Positions 7,911-15,983 of a DNA stretch of 37,949 nt are shown here, one piece after another. The DNA is taken from contig JAJPIP010000004.1 in assembly GCA_021324655.1 (NCBI GenBank), positions 1 to 37,949 of the forward strand, read 5' to 3'. The first letter of the stretch is position 1. Each line of letters opens with the position of its first letter. Source of the DNA: Pseudomonadota bacterium. GTDB taxonomy: Bacteria; Chloroflexota; UBA5177. Under the pieces are notes generated by a model. The model made no database searches. It had not been told where the DNA came from and saw only the letters and a program-made list of their open reading frames with translations. The translations under genes were made by a program, and so were the position numbers.

Positions 7911-8398
7911 TCGGCGCTAAGTCGTTGAAAGACGGGGCGAAGCCGCTCGGCGGTCGTGACCAGGAGCTCCGGCATAACCTTGGTATCAGCCAGAACCGGC
8001 ATGAAATTGGTGTCCCCGCCCCAGCGCGGCACGACGTGCAGGTGGATGTGGTCGGCGATGCCGGCCCCGGCCGGCTCCCCTTGATTCACGCCCAGATTGA
8101 AACCCTGGGGGTGCATCACCTCGTCAAGCACCCGGACTGCCAGCTGTGCGGTATGAAACACATCCGCTCCGACTTCGGGCCGTAGCGCCGCGATTTCGCC
8201 CGTGTGTTGATAGGGGGCGACCATGAGATGGCCGGAATTGTACGGATAGAGATTCAACATGACCAGGCACTGCAGCCCGCGGTGGACCACGTAGTGCCTC
8301 TCGTCCGCCGCCGAGGCCGCTTCGCAAAAGAGGCAGCCGGTCGCCTCGTCACCGCTCTGGATGTAGTGCATCCGCCAGGGCGCCCACAGTTGTTCCAT
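7907..8398 (-). CDS. HIT-family nucleotide hydrolase/phosphorylase
   Basis: The 163-residue histidine-triad protein starts MEQLWAPWRMHYIQ, typical of the Ap4A-phosphorylase/FHIT-like branch. CLFC near residue 23 is the usual N-terminal zinc pair. The catalytic triad HIHLHVVPRW lies at about residue 118-127. NLYPYNSGHLMVAPYQH is another hallmark segment. It probably splits dinucleoside polyphosphates or nucleoside phosphoramidates in the cytosol. A GGAG precedes the ATG, and TATAAT on the - strand (8422-8417) gives a very short leader. The gene is divergent from the GT2 glycosyltransferase and its stop overlaps a small coupled reading frame. Confidence 0.88.
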   Translation of the reverse strand: MEQLWAPWRMHYIQSGDEATGCLFCEAASAADERHYVVHRGLQCLVMLNLYPYNSGHLMVAPYQHTGEIAALRPEVGADVFHTAQLAVRVLDEVMHPQGFNLGVNQGEPAGAGIADHIHLHVVPRWGGDTNFMPVLADTKVMPELLVTTAERLRPVFQRLSAE

Positions 8399-8416
8399 GC
8401 CGTCACTCCACGGGCG

Positions 8417-8442
8417 ATTATAGGGACCGGCATGCCTATAAT
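8417..8442. promoter_or_regulatory. back-to-back -10 elements between HIT and GT2 genes
   Basis: Two perfect TATAAT hexamers stand in the 72-nt divergent gap: one on the - strand (8422-8417) facing the HIT gene and one on the + strand (8437-8442) facing the glycosyltransferase. In DNA this GC-rich both are conspicuous. I cannot find good -35 hexamers for either. The implied start points are roughly 8410 (-) and 8449 (+). Confidence 0.5.
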
Positions 8443-8470
8443 TGGCCCGATTTTGTCCCGGGAGTGAGAG

Positions 8471-9226
8471 ATCACCAGCGCAGAGCCCGGAGAGCTTGAT
8501 CTCTCCATCGTTATTCCGGCCTTTAACGAAGAGAAACGTCTGCCGCCGACCCTTGATCGACTGCAAAGCTACCTCTGCGACCAGCCCTATCGCTGGGAAA
8601 TCATTGTCGTGAGCAATGGCAGTACGGACCGAACCGAGGAGGTGGTGCGGACTGCCGCGGCGGAGAATTCCCTCATCCGCCTGCTGGTGTCGCCTGCTCG
8701 TGGCAAGGGTATCGCGTGCCGGCTGGGCGCTCTTCAGAGCACGGGACGGGCGGTGTTTCTCTGTGATGCCGATCTCTCGATGCCGCCCGACCACATCGGC
8801 GCTTTTCTGGGGCTGTTGAAGGCGGCCGACGTCGTGGCAGGCTCGCGTGAGGCGATCGGGGCCGCCCGCTACGACGAGCCCTGGCATCGACACCTCATGG
8901 GGCGCGTTTTCAACCGGCTGGTCCAGAGAATCATCGTGCGGGGTATCAACGACACGCAGTGCGGCTTCAAGGCGTTCCGCCGCGAGGCCGCCGACGATCT
9001 CTTCAATCGGCAGACTATCAGGGGTTTCGGCTTCGATGTCGAGCTCATTTACCTGGCGTACAAATTTGGTTATCGGGTGGTTGAATTGGGAATAGATTGG
9101 CATTTCGATCCGGACACGCGGGTACGCCCGGGAGTGGATACGCTGGCCATGGTTCGTGAGTTGCTGTCGATCAGGCTTCGTGACTGGCGGGGAGGGTACG
9201 GCCGGCCGGAGGTCATCAGTGGGTGA
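8471..9226 (+). CDS. GT2 glycosyltransferase (dolichyl-phosphate glucosyltransferase-like), AUC start
   Basis: The family is GT2, closest in motif layout to polyprenyl/dolichyl-phosphate sugar synthases (Alg5/DPM-like), which load a nucleotide sugar onto a lipid carrier at the cytoplasmic membrane face. Motifs in order are LSIVIPAFNEEKRLP (N-terminal nucleotide fold), VVSNGSTDRT, ARGKG, the DAD metal motif in LCDADLSMPPDH, and NDTQCGFKAFRR. The reading frame is open from 8468 after a TGA at 8465, and no ATG, GTG or TTG occurs before the GTG at 8609, which would remove the first nucleotide-binding strand. An ATC at 8471 has GGGAG (8460-8464) at ideal 6-nt spacing and lies downstream of TATAAT at 8437. 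I therefore favour a rare AUC start (251 residues); a sequencing or assembly indel is the main alternative. Confidence 0.75.
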   Translation: MTSAEPGELDLSIVIPAFNEEKRLPPTLDRLQSYLCDQPYRWEIIVVSNGSTDRTEEVVRTAAAENSLIRLLVSPARGKGIACRLGALQSTGRAVFLCDADLSMPPDHIGAFLGLLKAADVVAGSREAIGAARYDEPWHRHLMGRVFNRLVQRIIVRGINDTQCGFKAFRREAADDLFNRQTIRGFGFDVELIYLAYKFGYRVVELGIDWHFDPDTRVRPGVDTLAMVRELLSIRLRDWRGGYGRPEVISG

Positions 9227-10061
9227 TCTGCGGCCGATCGGCGTTTTCGATTCCGGCGTGGGCGGCCTCACGGTGCTCCTGGAGCTGCAGCGTGTCCTCG
9301 ATCGGGAGCCGACCGTCTATCTGGGCGATCTGGCCCGTTGTCCCTACGGTCCGCGCCCTCAAGCGGAGGTGCGGGCCTTCGCCATCCAGGTCGGCGACTA
9401 CCTGGCCTCACTCGGCATAAAGTTGCTGGTCGTCGCGTGTAATACGGCGACGGCGGCCGCTTATCAAGTGCTGCGCGATCGCTACCCCTTTCCCTGCGTG
9501 GGCGTTGTTGCTCCCGGCGCGGCGGCCGCCGCGCGCGCTACCCGCAACGGACGTATCGGGGTGGTCGCGACGGACGGCACAGTGGCAAGCGGGGCGTACC
9601 GGCGCGCGATCCTCGAGTGCCGGCCGGATGCCGTTGTCGTGGAGCATGCCGCCTCGTGGCTGGTCCCACTTATCGAGAGTGGACCGCACCACGACGTCGC
9701 CATCGAGGATCGTCTGACGGCCGAAATGACGGAGCTGCGTCGCACGGGCATCGACACCCTCATTCTGGGTTGCACGCACTTCCCCCTCGTCCGCGCTATC
9801 TTTCAGCGTGCCGTCGGCCCTGACGTGACGCTACTTGACTCGGCCGGCACGACCGTGATGGAAGTCGCCCGGCTCCTGCGGGAGTTTGGTCTCGAGGCAG
9901 ACGGTGTACCGGGCCACCGCGTCCTGGTGACGGGTCCGGCCGGCGCCTTCGGGGCCCGAGCTGAGACCATGTTCCGGACGTCGCCCGCGATCGAGACGGT
10001 GAACTTGAGCGGTACAGTGTGGGACGCCAGGGAAAACAACGACTTGATGCGCTCGTCGTAG
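9219..10061 (+). CDS. murI: glutamate racemase
   Basis: The 280-residue MurI converts L- to D-glutamate for peptidoglycan. The two catalytic cysteines sit in VACNTATA and LGCTHFPL, and the N-terminal GVFDSGVGGLTVL supplies the conserved Asp/Ser loop. The GTG at 9219 has a full GGAGG at 9208-9212 with 6-nt spacing and lies inside the 3' end of the glycosyltransferase gene (8-nt overlap). Its own 3' end overlaps tlyA by 43 nt. Presence of MurI argues for a peptidoglycan wall in this organism, which not all Chloroflexota have. Confidence 0.95.
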   Translation: MGDLRPIGVFDSGVGGLTVLLELQRVLDREPTVYLGDLARCPYGPRPQAEVRAFAIQVGDYLASLGIKLLVVACNTATAAAYQVLRDRYPFPCVGVVAPGAAAAARATRNGRIGVVATDGTVASGAYRRAILECRPDAVVVEHAASWLVPLIESGPHHDVAIEDRLTAEMTELRRTGIDTLILGCTHFPLVRAIFQRAVGPDVTLLDSAGTTVMEVARLLREFGLEADGVPGHRVLVTGPAGAFGARAETMFRTSPAIETVNLSGTVWDARENNDLMRSS

Positions 10062-10825
10062 AGCGTGGGCTGGCGGAAACGCGGGCTCGTGCTCAGACGA
10101 TCATTCAGGGCGGCGGGATCACCGTCAACGGAACGGTCGTCACCAAACCGGCGGCATCCGTTGCGCCCGACGTTGAACTGGCACTGGTTCGTCAGCCCCT
10201 CCCCTATGTCAGCCGGGGCGGCCTCAAGCTGAAGCACGCTCTCGATGCGTTCGATGTCTCTGCCGCGCACAAAGTCTGTGCCGATATCGGGGCGTCCACG
10301 GGCGGCTTTACCGATGTCTTGCTGCAGGAGGGAGCGGAGCGCGTCTACGCCATCGACGTGGGGTACGGCCAGCTCGCCTGGACGCTTCGCAACGACCCGC
10401 GGGTCGTGGTCATGGAGCGCGTCAATATCCGCCATGTCGAGAGCCTGCCGGAGCCGGTCGCGCTCGCCGTGGTCGACGTTTCTTTCATCTCGCTGCGGCA
10501 GGTGCTGCCCCCGGTGCGGGCACTGCTGGCGGCGGAAGCGAACGTCGTGGTCCTGATCAAGCCACAGTTCGAGGCGGGGCGCGACCAGGTGGGGAAGAAA
10601 GGTGTCGTTCGCGACCCCGCCGTGTGGGCCGACGTCCTCGGAGGCATCCTGGGGTGGGCCGAGCAGCACGGCTGGTCGGTCCTGGGGCTGGAGCCGTCTC
10701 CCATTCGTGGGCCGGCGGGGAATGTCGAGTTTCTGGCGCACTTGCGCCCGGTGACGGGCGCAGGCATTGATGTGCCGGGAGCGATGGCGCGTGTCGTTCG
10801 CGACGCGAGCAGGCACTCGTCATAA
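10019..10825 (+). CDS. tlyA: TlyA-family rRNA 2'-O-methyltransferase
   Basis: The 268-residue protein has an N-terminal S4 RNA-binding domain (RLDALVVERGLAETRARAQ, about 7-65) and an FtsJ/RrmJ-like SAM domain with ADIGASTGGFTD, VVDVSFISL and LIKPQFE. The K-D-K-E catalytic set appears in RGGLKLKHAL, DVSFISL and IKPQFE. TlyA methylates ribose 2'-OH of 16S C1409 and/or 23S C1920 and sets capreomycin sensitivity. The GTG at 10019 is needed because the S4 domain begins only six residues later, so the 43-nt overlap with murI is real. RecN and NAD kinase follow, a common order in many bacteria. Confidence 0.93.
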   Translation: MGRQGKQRLDALVVERGLAETRARAQTIIQGGGITVNGTVVTKPAASVAPDVELALVRQPLPYVSRGGLKLKHALDAFDVSAAHKVCADIGASTGGFTDVLLQEGAERVYAIDVGYGQLAWTLRNDPRVVVMERVNIRHVESLPEPVALAVVDVSFISLRQVLPPVRALLAAEANVVVLIKPQFEAGRDQVGKKGVVRDPAVWADVLGGILGWAEQHGWSVLGLEPSPIRGPAGNVEFLAHLRPVTGAGIDVPGAMARVVRDASRHSS

Positions 10826-10858
10826 CTCAGTACACTCAGGCGTCCATTCGACACACAC

Positions 10859-11692
10859 TTGAGTGCCTCGTTGCTCCATCACGTCGCCATTCTTTATCAC
10901 CCGCACCGTAAGAAAGCCGTCTCCGTCGCGGAGTGGCTTGCTGTGGAGTTGCACCGTCACGGCGTCTCCTCGACGGTCGGCAACGCCTGGGATCCTGACC
11001 TGGTGGCAGAGGTCGGTCCGATATCGGACCTGCTGGTGGCGCTGGGTGGCGATGGAACGATCATCCAGGTGGCGCGCACGGCGGCGCCCGTGGGTGTGCC
11101 GCTGCTCGGCATCAACCTCGGCCGCGTGGGATTTCTCGCGGAGCTGACGCCGGAATCTCTGCGCAACCAGGTCGCATGCATCGTCGAGGAGCGATTCTGG
11201 ATCGAGGAGCGGACCATGCTCGACGTGCGGCTCCAGGGAACGCACGCCTGGGATTCCGCTCTGTCCTTGAATGAGGTGTCGGTCGCTCGGGGTGCATCTC
11301 CCCGCGCCGTGCACGTCAGGACCTGCCTGGGAGGCGAGGACTTCATGACCTACACCGCCGACGGCGTGCTCGTTTCGACGGCAACCGGATCGACGGCGTA
11401 CTCCCTGGCGGCCGGCGGGCCGATCCTGTATCCGGAATCGCGCGACCTGCTTCTCACGCCGGTCGCCCCGCACCTGCACATCGGCCGGTCGGTCATCCTG
11501 TCGGGGGATACGCACGTCTGCTTGACGCTGGATAGCGACCGCCCGGCGGTGGTCACGATCGACGGGACGCAGGAAACGGGTCTGGAACCCGGCCATATGG
11601 TCGAGGTGGTGCGCAGCGAGACCGTGGCGCGTTTCGCCCGAGTCGCTCCGCGCCGTTACTTCTACACGGCCATCGCCGACCGTCTCAGATAG
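10859..11692 (+). CDS. nadK: NAD kinase
   Basis: NAD kinase (277 residues from TTG 10859) phosphorylates NAD to NADP. The diagnostic GGDGT motif is at about 63-67, followed by LGINLGRVGFLAEL and STATGSTAYSLAAGGPILYPE, the NAD-binding conserved block. A second TTG at 10871 is an equally possible start because neither has a convincing Shine-Dalgarno; TACACT at 10831-10836 may be a -10. It sits 33 nt after tlyA and 7 nt before recN, an order found in many bacterial genomes. Confidence 0.93.
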   Translation: MSASLLHHVAILYHPHRKKAVSVAEWLAVELHRHGVSSTVGNAWDPDLVAEVGPISDLLVALGGDGTIIQVARTAAPVGVPLLGINLGRVGFLAELTPESLRNQVACIVEERFWIEERTMLDVRLQGTHAWDSALSLNEVSVARGASPRAVHVRTCLGGEDFMTYTADGVLVSTATGSTAYSLAAGGPILYPESRDLLLTPVAPHLHIGRSVILSGDTHVCLTLDSDRPAVVTIDGTQETGLEPGHMVEVVRSETVARFARVAPRRYFYTAIADRLR

Positions 11693-11699
11693 CGACATC

Positions 11700-13409
11700 A
11701 TGCTGATTGAGCTCTCCATCGAAAACTTCGCCATCATCGATCGCCTCCGCCTACAGCTCGGATCGGGATTCACCGTGCTCACGGGCGAAACCGGCGCCGG
11801 AAAATCCATCATCATCGACGCCCTCCAGGCGGCGCTCGGCGCTCGCGTCGGCGCCGACGTTATTCGCGGCGATGCCGCCGCCGCATCGGTTGAAGCCATC
11901 TTCGAGCTGGAGTCCGGCGAGCGCGATGCGCTCGGGGATTTGCTGGGTGACTACGGCGTCGAGGAAGACGACACGCTCATCCTGCGCCGCGAGGTCAATG
12001 CGTCGGGACGCGGGACGGCACGCCTCAATGGGCGGGCCGTGCCGGTGGGAGTTCTATCGGCAGTGGGCGCGGCTCTGGTTGACATTCACGGGCAGTCCGA
12101 TCATCTCTCCATCCTGCGACGAGATCGGCAGCTGGATATCCTCGACCGGTTCGGCGACCTCCTTCCCCTCCGGAGCGAGGTGGCGACGGCAGTTCGCCGG
12201 TATGCGTCGGCGCGGCGCGACCTGGAGGCGCTGGCCGCCGGGCGGCGTGAGGCGGAGCAGCGGCTGGATTTATTGCGCTTCCAGGTGGGGGAGATCGAGG
12301 CGGCGAGCCTACGCGCGGAGGAAGAGGACGACCTGGCCGCCGAGAGGAATCTGCTGGCCAATGCCGAGCGCCTGACCCAGTTAGCGGCCGGCGCCTACGA
12401 GGCTCTCCACGAAGAAGGGGCTGCTATCGAACGAGTGGGCGAAGCCGGTGCCGCGGCGCGTGATCTGGCCGCCATCGACGCCGCGCTGGCGCCGCTCTCC
12501 GAGCGGCTCGATGCCGCGATGGTCGAATTGGACGACGTGGCGCAGGAAATTCGCCGGTACCGGGATGCCGTCGAGTACGATCCCGGGCGGCTGGCGGAGA
12601 TCGAGGAGCGGCTGGACGTGCTCATGCGTCTGAAGCGCAAATACGGGCCAACCCTGGACGACGTGATCGCGTTCGGGCGGCAGGCACGGGCCGATCTGGA
12701 GGGAGTTGAGCACATTGACGAACGCCTGGACGAGCTTCAGGCGGACGTTGCGAGCGCGGAAGCAGAAGCGGGGCGGCTGGCGGAGGATCTCTCGCACGCG
12801 CGAGCGGAGGCCGGTCAACGTCTCACCGACGAAATGGGCGCCGCGCTCCAGGGTTTGGGGTTGAAGGGAACTGCCTTCTCCGTCGAGCTCGCCCGAACGG
12901 AGCGGCCCGACGGACTGCCCGTCGGTGCCCAGAGCTATGCCTACTCCGCGTCCGGCATTGATACCGTGACCTTCCTGGTGTCGTTCAATCCCGGCGAGCC
13001 CCTGCGTCCCATGGAGCGCGTCGCATCGGGCGGCGAGACCTCTCGCTTCCTGCTGGCACTGAAGAGCGTGCTGGCGGAAGCGGACCGCACGCCGACACTG
13101 GTCTTCGATGAGGTCGACGTCGGTGTCGGTGGCCGCCGTGCGCATGACGTGGGGCAGCGCATGCGGCGGCTGGCAGCCGGCCATCAGGTTCTGTCCATTA
13201 CCCACATGCCGCAGATTGCCGCCCTGGCCGACCGGCATCTGACTGTCGTCAAGGCGATCCGCGAGGGACGGACGGCGGTGGATGTGCGCGGCCTGGAACA
13301 CGAGGAGCGTGTGGCGGAGATCGCCGAGATGATGAGCGGCACGGGGACGGAGGCGGCGCGCCGCAACGCGGCGGAGCTGTTGGCGGCGGCCCGCCGCGAC
13401 ATCGCTTAG
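11700..13409 (+). CDS. recN: DNA repair protein RecN
   Basis: RecN (569 residues) is an SMC-like ATPase acting early in double-strand break repair. Walker A TGETGAGKS lies at 28-36, the coiled-coil arms (Arg/Glu/Ala rich) span about 150-360, the signature is ASGGETSRFLLALK, and Walker B is TLVFDEVDVGVGG. The signature carries SGGET where SGGEL is usual. It follows nadK by 7 nt. Its TAG stop (13407-13409) overlaps the convergent rqcH stop (13406-13408), leaving no room for a terminator between them. Confidence 0.95.
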   Translation: MLIELSIENFAIIDRLRLQLGSGFTVLTGETGAGKSIIIDALQAALGARVGADVIRGDAAAASVEAIFELESGERDALGDLLGDYGVEEDDTLILRREVNASGRGTARLNGRAVPVGVLSAVGAALVDIHGQSDHLSILRRDRQLDILDRFGDLLPLRSEVATAVRRYASARRDLEALAAGRREAEQRLDLLRFQVGEIEAASLRAEEEDDLAAERNLLANAERLTQLAAGAYEALHEEGAAIERVGEAGAAARDLAAIDAALAPLSERLDAAMVELDDVAQEIRRYRDAVEYDPGRLAEIEERLDVLMRLKRKYGPTLDDVIAFGRQARADLEGVEHIDERLDELQADVASAEAEAGRLAEDLSHARAEAGQRLTDEMGAALQGLGLKGTAFSVELARTERPDGLPVGAQSYAYSASGIDTVTFLVSFNPGEPLRPMERVASGGETSRFLLALKSVLAEADRTPTLVFDEVDVGVGGRRAHDVGQRMRRLAAGHQVLSITHMPQIAALADRHLTVVKAIREGRTAVDVRGLEHEERVAEIAEMMSGTGTEAARRNAAELLAAARRDIA

Positions 13410-15112
13410 ATCCGGTCCCAGCCGTCTGTGGCCGGCGCGACGCGCACGGTGCGAACCGCCCGGTAGGTCACCCGACCCGGAGCCGCTCCCGGGATCTTCC
13501 GCACGTCGCGCACCCGGGCGACATCGACGTCAACACGCGTGTCGGCGCGCGCTTCGCTCAGGTGAGCCGCCAACTGCGCAGCGCTCAGCACGTCCTCCTC
13601 GGCCGCCGTGCCGGGGATGATGACGTGGGCGCCGGTGCGCTCACGGGCGTGGAGCCACAGGTCGTCGCGGCCGGCCAGGCGGAAGGTCACCTCCTCGTTC
13701 TCGCGGGCGCTACGTCCCGCCAGGGCCGTGACCGACCCGTGTCGGTACCGCGCCGGCCCCCTTTTCGGCTGCTTTTTCGCCGCGGCCTTGCCGGACGGCG
13801 GCGTGGCGGGCTTGAGGTCACGCTGAATAGCCCGCAGGTCGGCCTCTGAGATGGCGAGCGGCACGAAAGCTTTCAGGTCCGCGAGGCGTGCGATCTCCTT
13901 TTCCGCATCGGCCACCATGGCAGGAAGCCGAGCTCGCGCGTCACGCAGCTTCCGATAACGGCGAAAGAGGCGTTCGGAGTTCTGCTGGGCAGTGAGGGCG
14001 GGGTCGAGTGGAATCGTGATTCCCAGGTCGGGTAGGTCGAGGCTAGCCGCCCCCGCCGGGATCGCGTGGAGATAGGCCAGAACCAGCTGCCCGCGTGCCA
14101 TCACATCTTCCGCCGCCGCCGCCGCCTCCAGCCCCGCCGCGAGAGATGCGGCCCGCCGCTGGGCCTGGATCAGCGCTTTCTCGATCTCGCCGGTGACCTC
14201 GCCTCGCAGCGTTCCCAGCGCGTCATGGCTCTCCGTGCCGGCAACGGCTGCTTCCATCGCCTCACTGATGGTCGGCCACTCACTGATATCGGCGGCAACG
14301 GCCGGCACGAAGGGCGCAAAGTCAGGCTTGCCGCGCGCATTCAGGAAGGTCACGGGCTGCCACTCGCGACTCCGCCAGAGACTGTACCGAATCCGTGCGG
14401 CGGTGACGAGATCACCCAGTGGTGCCTCTCCGATCTGTGCCGCAGGGGTGGCTACCGAGGAGAGGAGATCGTCGGCCAGAAATGGACTGCACCCGGCGAG
14501 AAGTCCGAGAAGCGCCTGGCGAGCCGGGATTGACGGAGGAAGCGCTGCCAGCGATTCAGCCACCTCCGATGGGCACGCGGCGGGATCGAGACGCGGTCCC
14601 GGTGGGAACACGGGGTCGCGCGGCTGCGCCGGCGGCGGGACATACAGACGTCCCGGCGTGACGGGACGTACGCGGCTCTCCGAGGGCCTCACGACCTTGA
14701 TGGCGCCCAGAATGCGCTCGCCCTGGCCCACCAGAATGATGTTGCTGTGCTTGCCCATGATTTCCACGACGAGGCGGGCGGCGTCCGGCTCTGCTCCCGT
14801 CGTGAAGGTGAGGACGCGCTCGTACGGCATCTGCTCGAGGGAGATGATGCGCTTCCCCTCCAGATGCTTGCGGAGAAGCATGATGAAGGGACTGGGCGTG
14901 GCGAACGCCTTGGCCAGCGTGTCCTCGACTATCGCGACCCGTCCGGCACGGGCATCGGCCGACAGCAAGATCCAGCGGCGCCGGCCGTCACGATAGACAG
15001 AGAGGCCCACCGCCAGGGGAGCAGGCTGTAGAATCTTCTGTATCTGCCCGCCTTCCGCTGCGGCGGCGAGGTCATCTCGGGCAGCAGCCATCGTCAGCGC
15101 GTCAAACGGCAT
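13406..15112 (-). CDS. rqcH: RqcH/NFACT-family ribosome quality control protein
   Basis: The 568-residue protein has the NFACT architecture: NFACT-N with the E117-I118-M119 motif in VVEIMGKHSNIIL, a coiled-coil middle (about 300-420) and C-terminal NFACT-R with DLWLHARERTGAHVIIPG. In Bacillus RqcH these elements recruit Ala-tRNA and add C-terminal Ala tails to peptides stalled on the 50S subunit. The neighbouring DR pair is E98-R99 here. The family is often labelled fibronectin-binding protein FbpA, but quality control is the better-supported role. It stands alone on this strand, divergent from gmk with only 23 nt between starts. Confidence 0.9.
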   Translation of the reverse strand: MPFDALTMAAARDDLAAAAEGGQIQKILQPAPLAVGLSVYRDGRRRWILLSADARAGRVAIVEDTLAKAFATPSPFIMLLRKHLEGKRIISLEQMPYERVLTFTTGAEPDAARLVVEIMGKHSNIILVGQGERILGAIKVVRPSESRVRPVTPGRLYVPPPAQPRDPVFPPGPRLDPAACPSEVAESLAALPPSIPARQALLGLLAGCSPFLADDLLSSVATPAAQIGEAPLGDLVTAARIRYSLWRSREWQPVTFLNARGKPDFAPFVPAVAADISEWPTISEAMEAAVAGTESHDALGTLRGEVTGEIEKALIQAQRRAASLAAGLEAAAAAEDVMARGQLVLAYLHAIPAGAASLDLPDLGITIPLDPALTAQQNSERLFRRYRKLRDARARLPAMVADAEKEIARLADLKAFVPLAISEADLRAIQRDLKPATPPSGKAAAKKQPKRGPARYRHGSVTALAGRSARENEEVTFRLAGRDDLWLHARERTGAHVIIPGTAAEEDVLSAAQLAAHLSEARADTRVDVDVARVRDVRKIPGAAPGRVTYRAVRTVRVAPATDGWDRI

Positions 15113-15135
15113 CGGGGCAGTCTCGAAGGGGTGTC

Positions 15136-15870
15136 ATGCCGCAGCGTACACCGGACCACGTGGCAGCATCAGCAGATGAGATGGATCCGGCGAGCGGGTC
15201 TGGCCCGGTGACGCGGTCCGATGACGCCGCGGTGCCGGTGACGATCTTCCCCGGCCGGTCGCCCATGTTGATGGTCCTGAGTGGACCGTCCGGCGCCGGC
15301 AAGGACGCCGTGCTCCAGCACCTTCGCGTGCGCCGGCCCGATGTGCACTATGCGGTGAGCGTGACGACGCGACGTCCGCGCCCCGGCGAGATTCCCGGCA
15401 TCAGCTACGACTTCGTCAGTCCCGAGGAATACCACCATCTCAAGGACCGCGGCGAGCTGCTGGCTGCCGACTGCGTCCACGGCAATTGGTACGGCGTGCC
15501 TATTCCGCAGATACGGAGCGCGCTGCAACTGGGACGAGATGTCCTGCTGAAAATAGACGTGCAGGGCGCGGCTGAAGTGCGGAACCGGTTACCGCATTCC
15601 GTATCGATCTTCCTGGCTCCGCCCTCGTTTGAGGAAATCTCGACACGCTTGATGCAGCGCCGGACCGAGTCGCCGACCGAGTTCGATCGGCGCGTGAACG
15701 ACGCTCGGTCCGAGATGGCGCAAATATCGCGGTACGACTACGTCGTCCTGAATCCGGCCGGTGCTCTCGGTTCCGCGGTGTCGGACATCGAATGCATCAT
15801 CACGGCCGAGCGACACCGCGTGCATCGCGAGCCCGTCGACCTGCAGCGTCTTGACAGCTATCAGCCGTAG
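15136..15870 (+). CDS. gmk: guanylate kinase
   Basis: Guanylate kinase phosphorylates GMP to GDP. The core begins near residue 43: LMVLSGPSGAGKD (P-loop, about 46-57), SVTTRRPRPGE (GMP binding), YDFVS and the lid region around RRTESPTEFDRR. The P-loop ends in Lys-Asp instead of Lys-Ser/Thr. The first ATG (15136) has AAGGGG upstream and gives 244 residues with a 43-residue non-conserved leader; the ATG at 15265 would give a normal 201-residue enzyme. I keep the upstream start for its ribosome binding site, with moderate certainty. Confidence 0.92.
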   Translation: MPQRTPDHVAASADEMDPASGSGPVTRSDDAAVPVTIFPGRSPMLMVLSGPSGAGKDAVLQHLRVRRPDVHYAVSVTTRRPRPGEIPGISYDFVSPEEYHHLKDRGELLAADCVHGNWYGVPIPQIRSALQLGRDVLLKIDVQGAAEVRNRLPHSVSIFLAPPSFEEISTRLMQRRTESPTEFDRRVNDARSEMAQISRYDYVVLNPAGALGSAVSDIECIITAERHRVHREPVDLQRLDSYQP

Positions 15871-15983
15871 GGCTATGCTGCGCCTTACAGGCCGGTTCCT
15901 CACCCCCCGAGATCACCGCTCCCGCCCCCGCCGTCGCGACCGACACTCCAGTGTCCACCCAGGAAAGAGAGGACCATCCCCCG

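Noticed and set aside
7579-7920. 113-codon + strand frame in the gap before the HIT gene
   Set aside because: Arg/Gly-rich translation, no ribosome site, and it overlaps HIT and the coupled small frame on the other strand.
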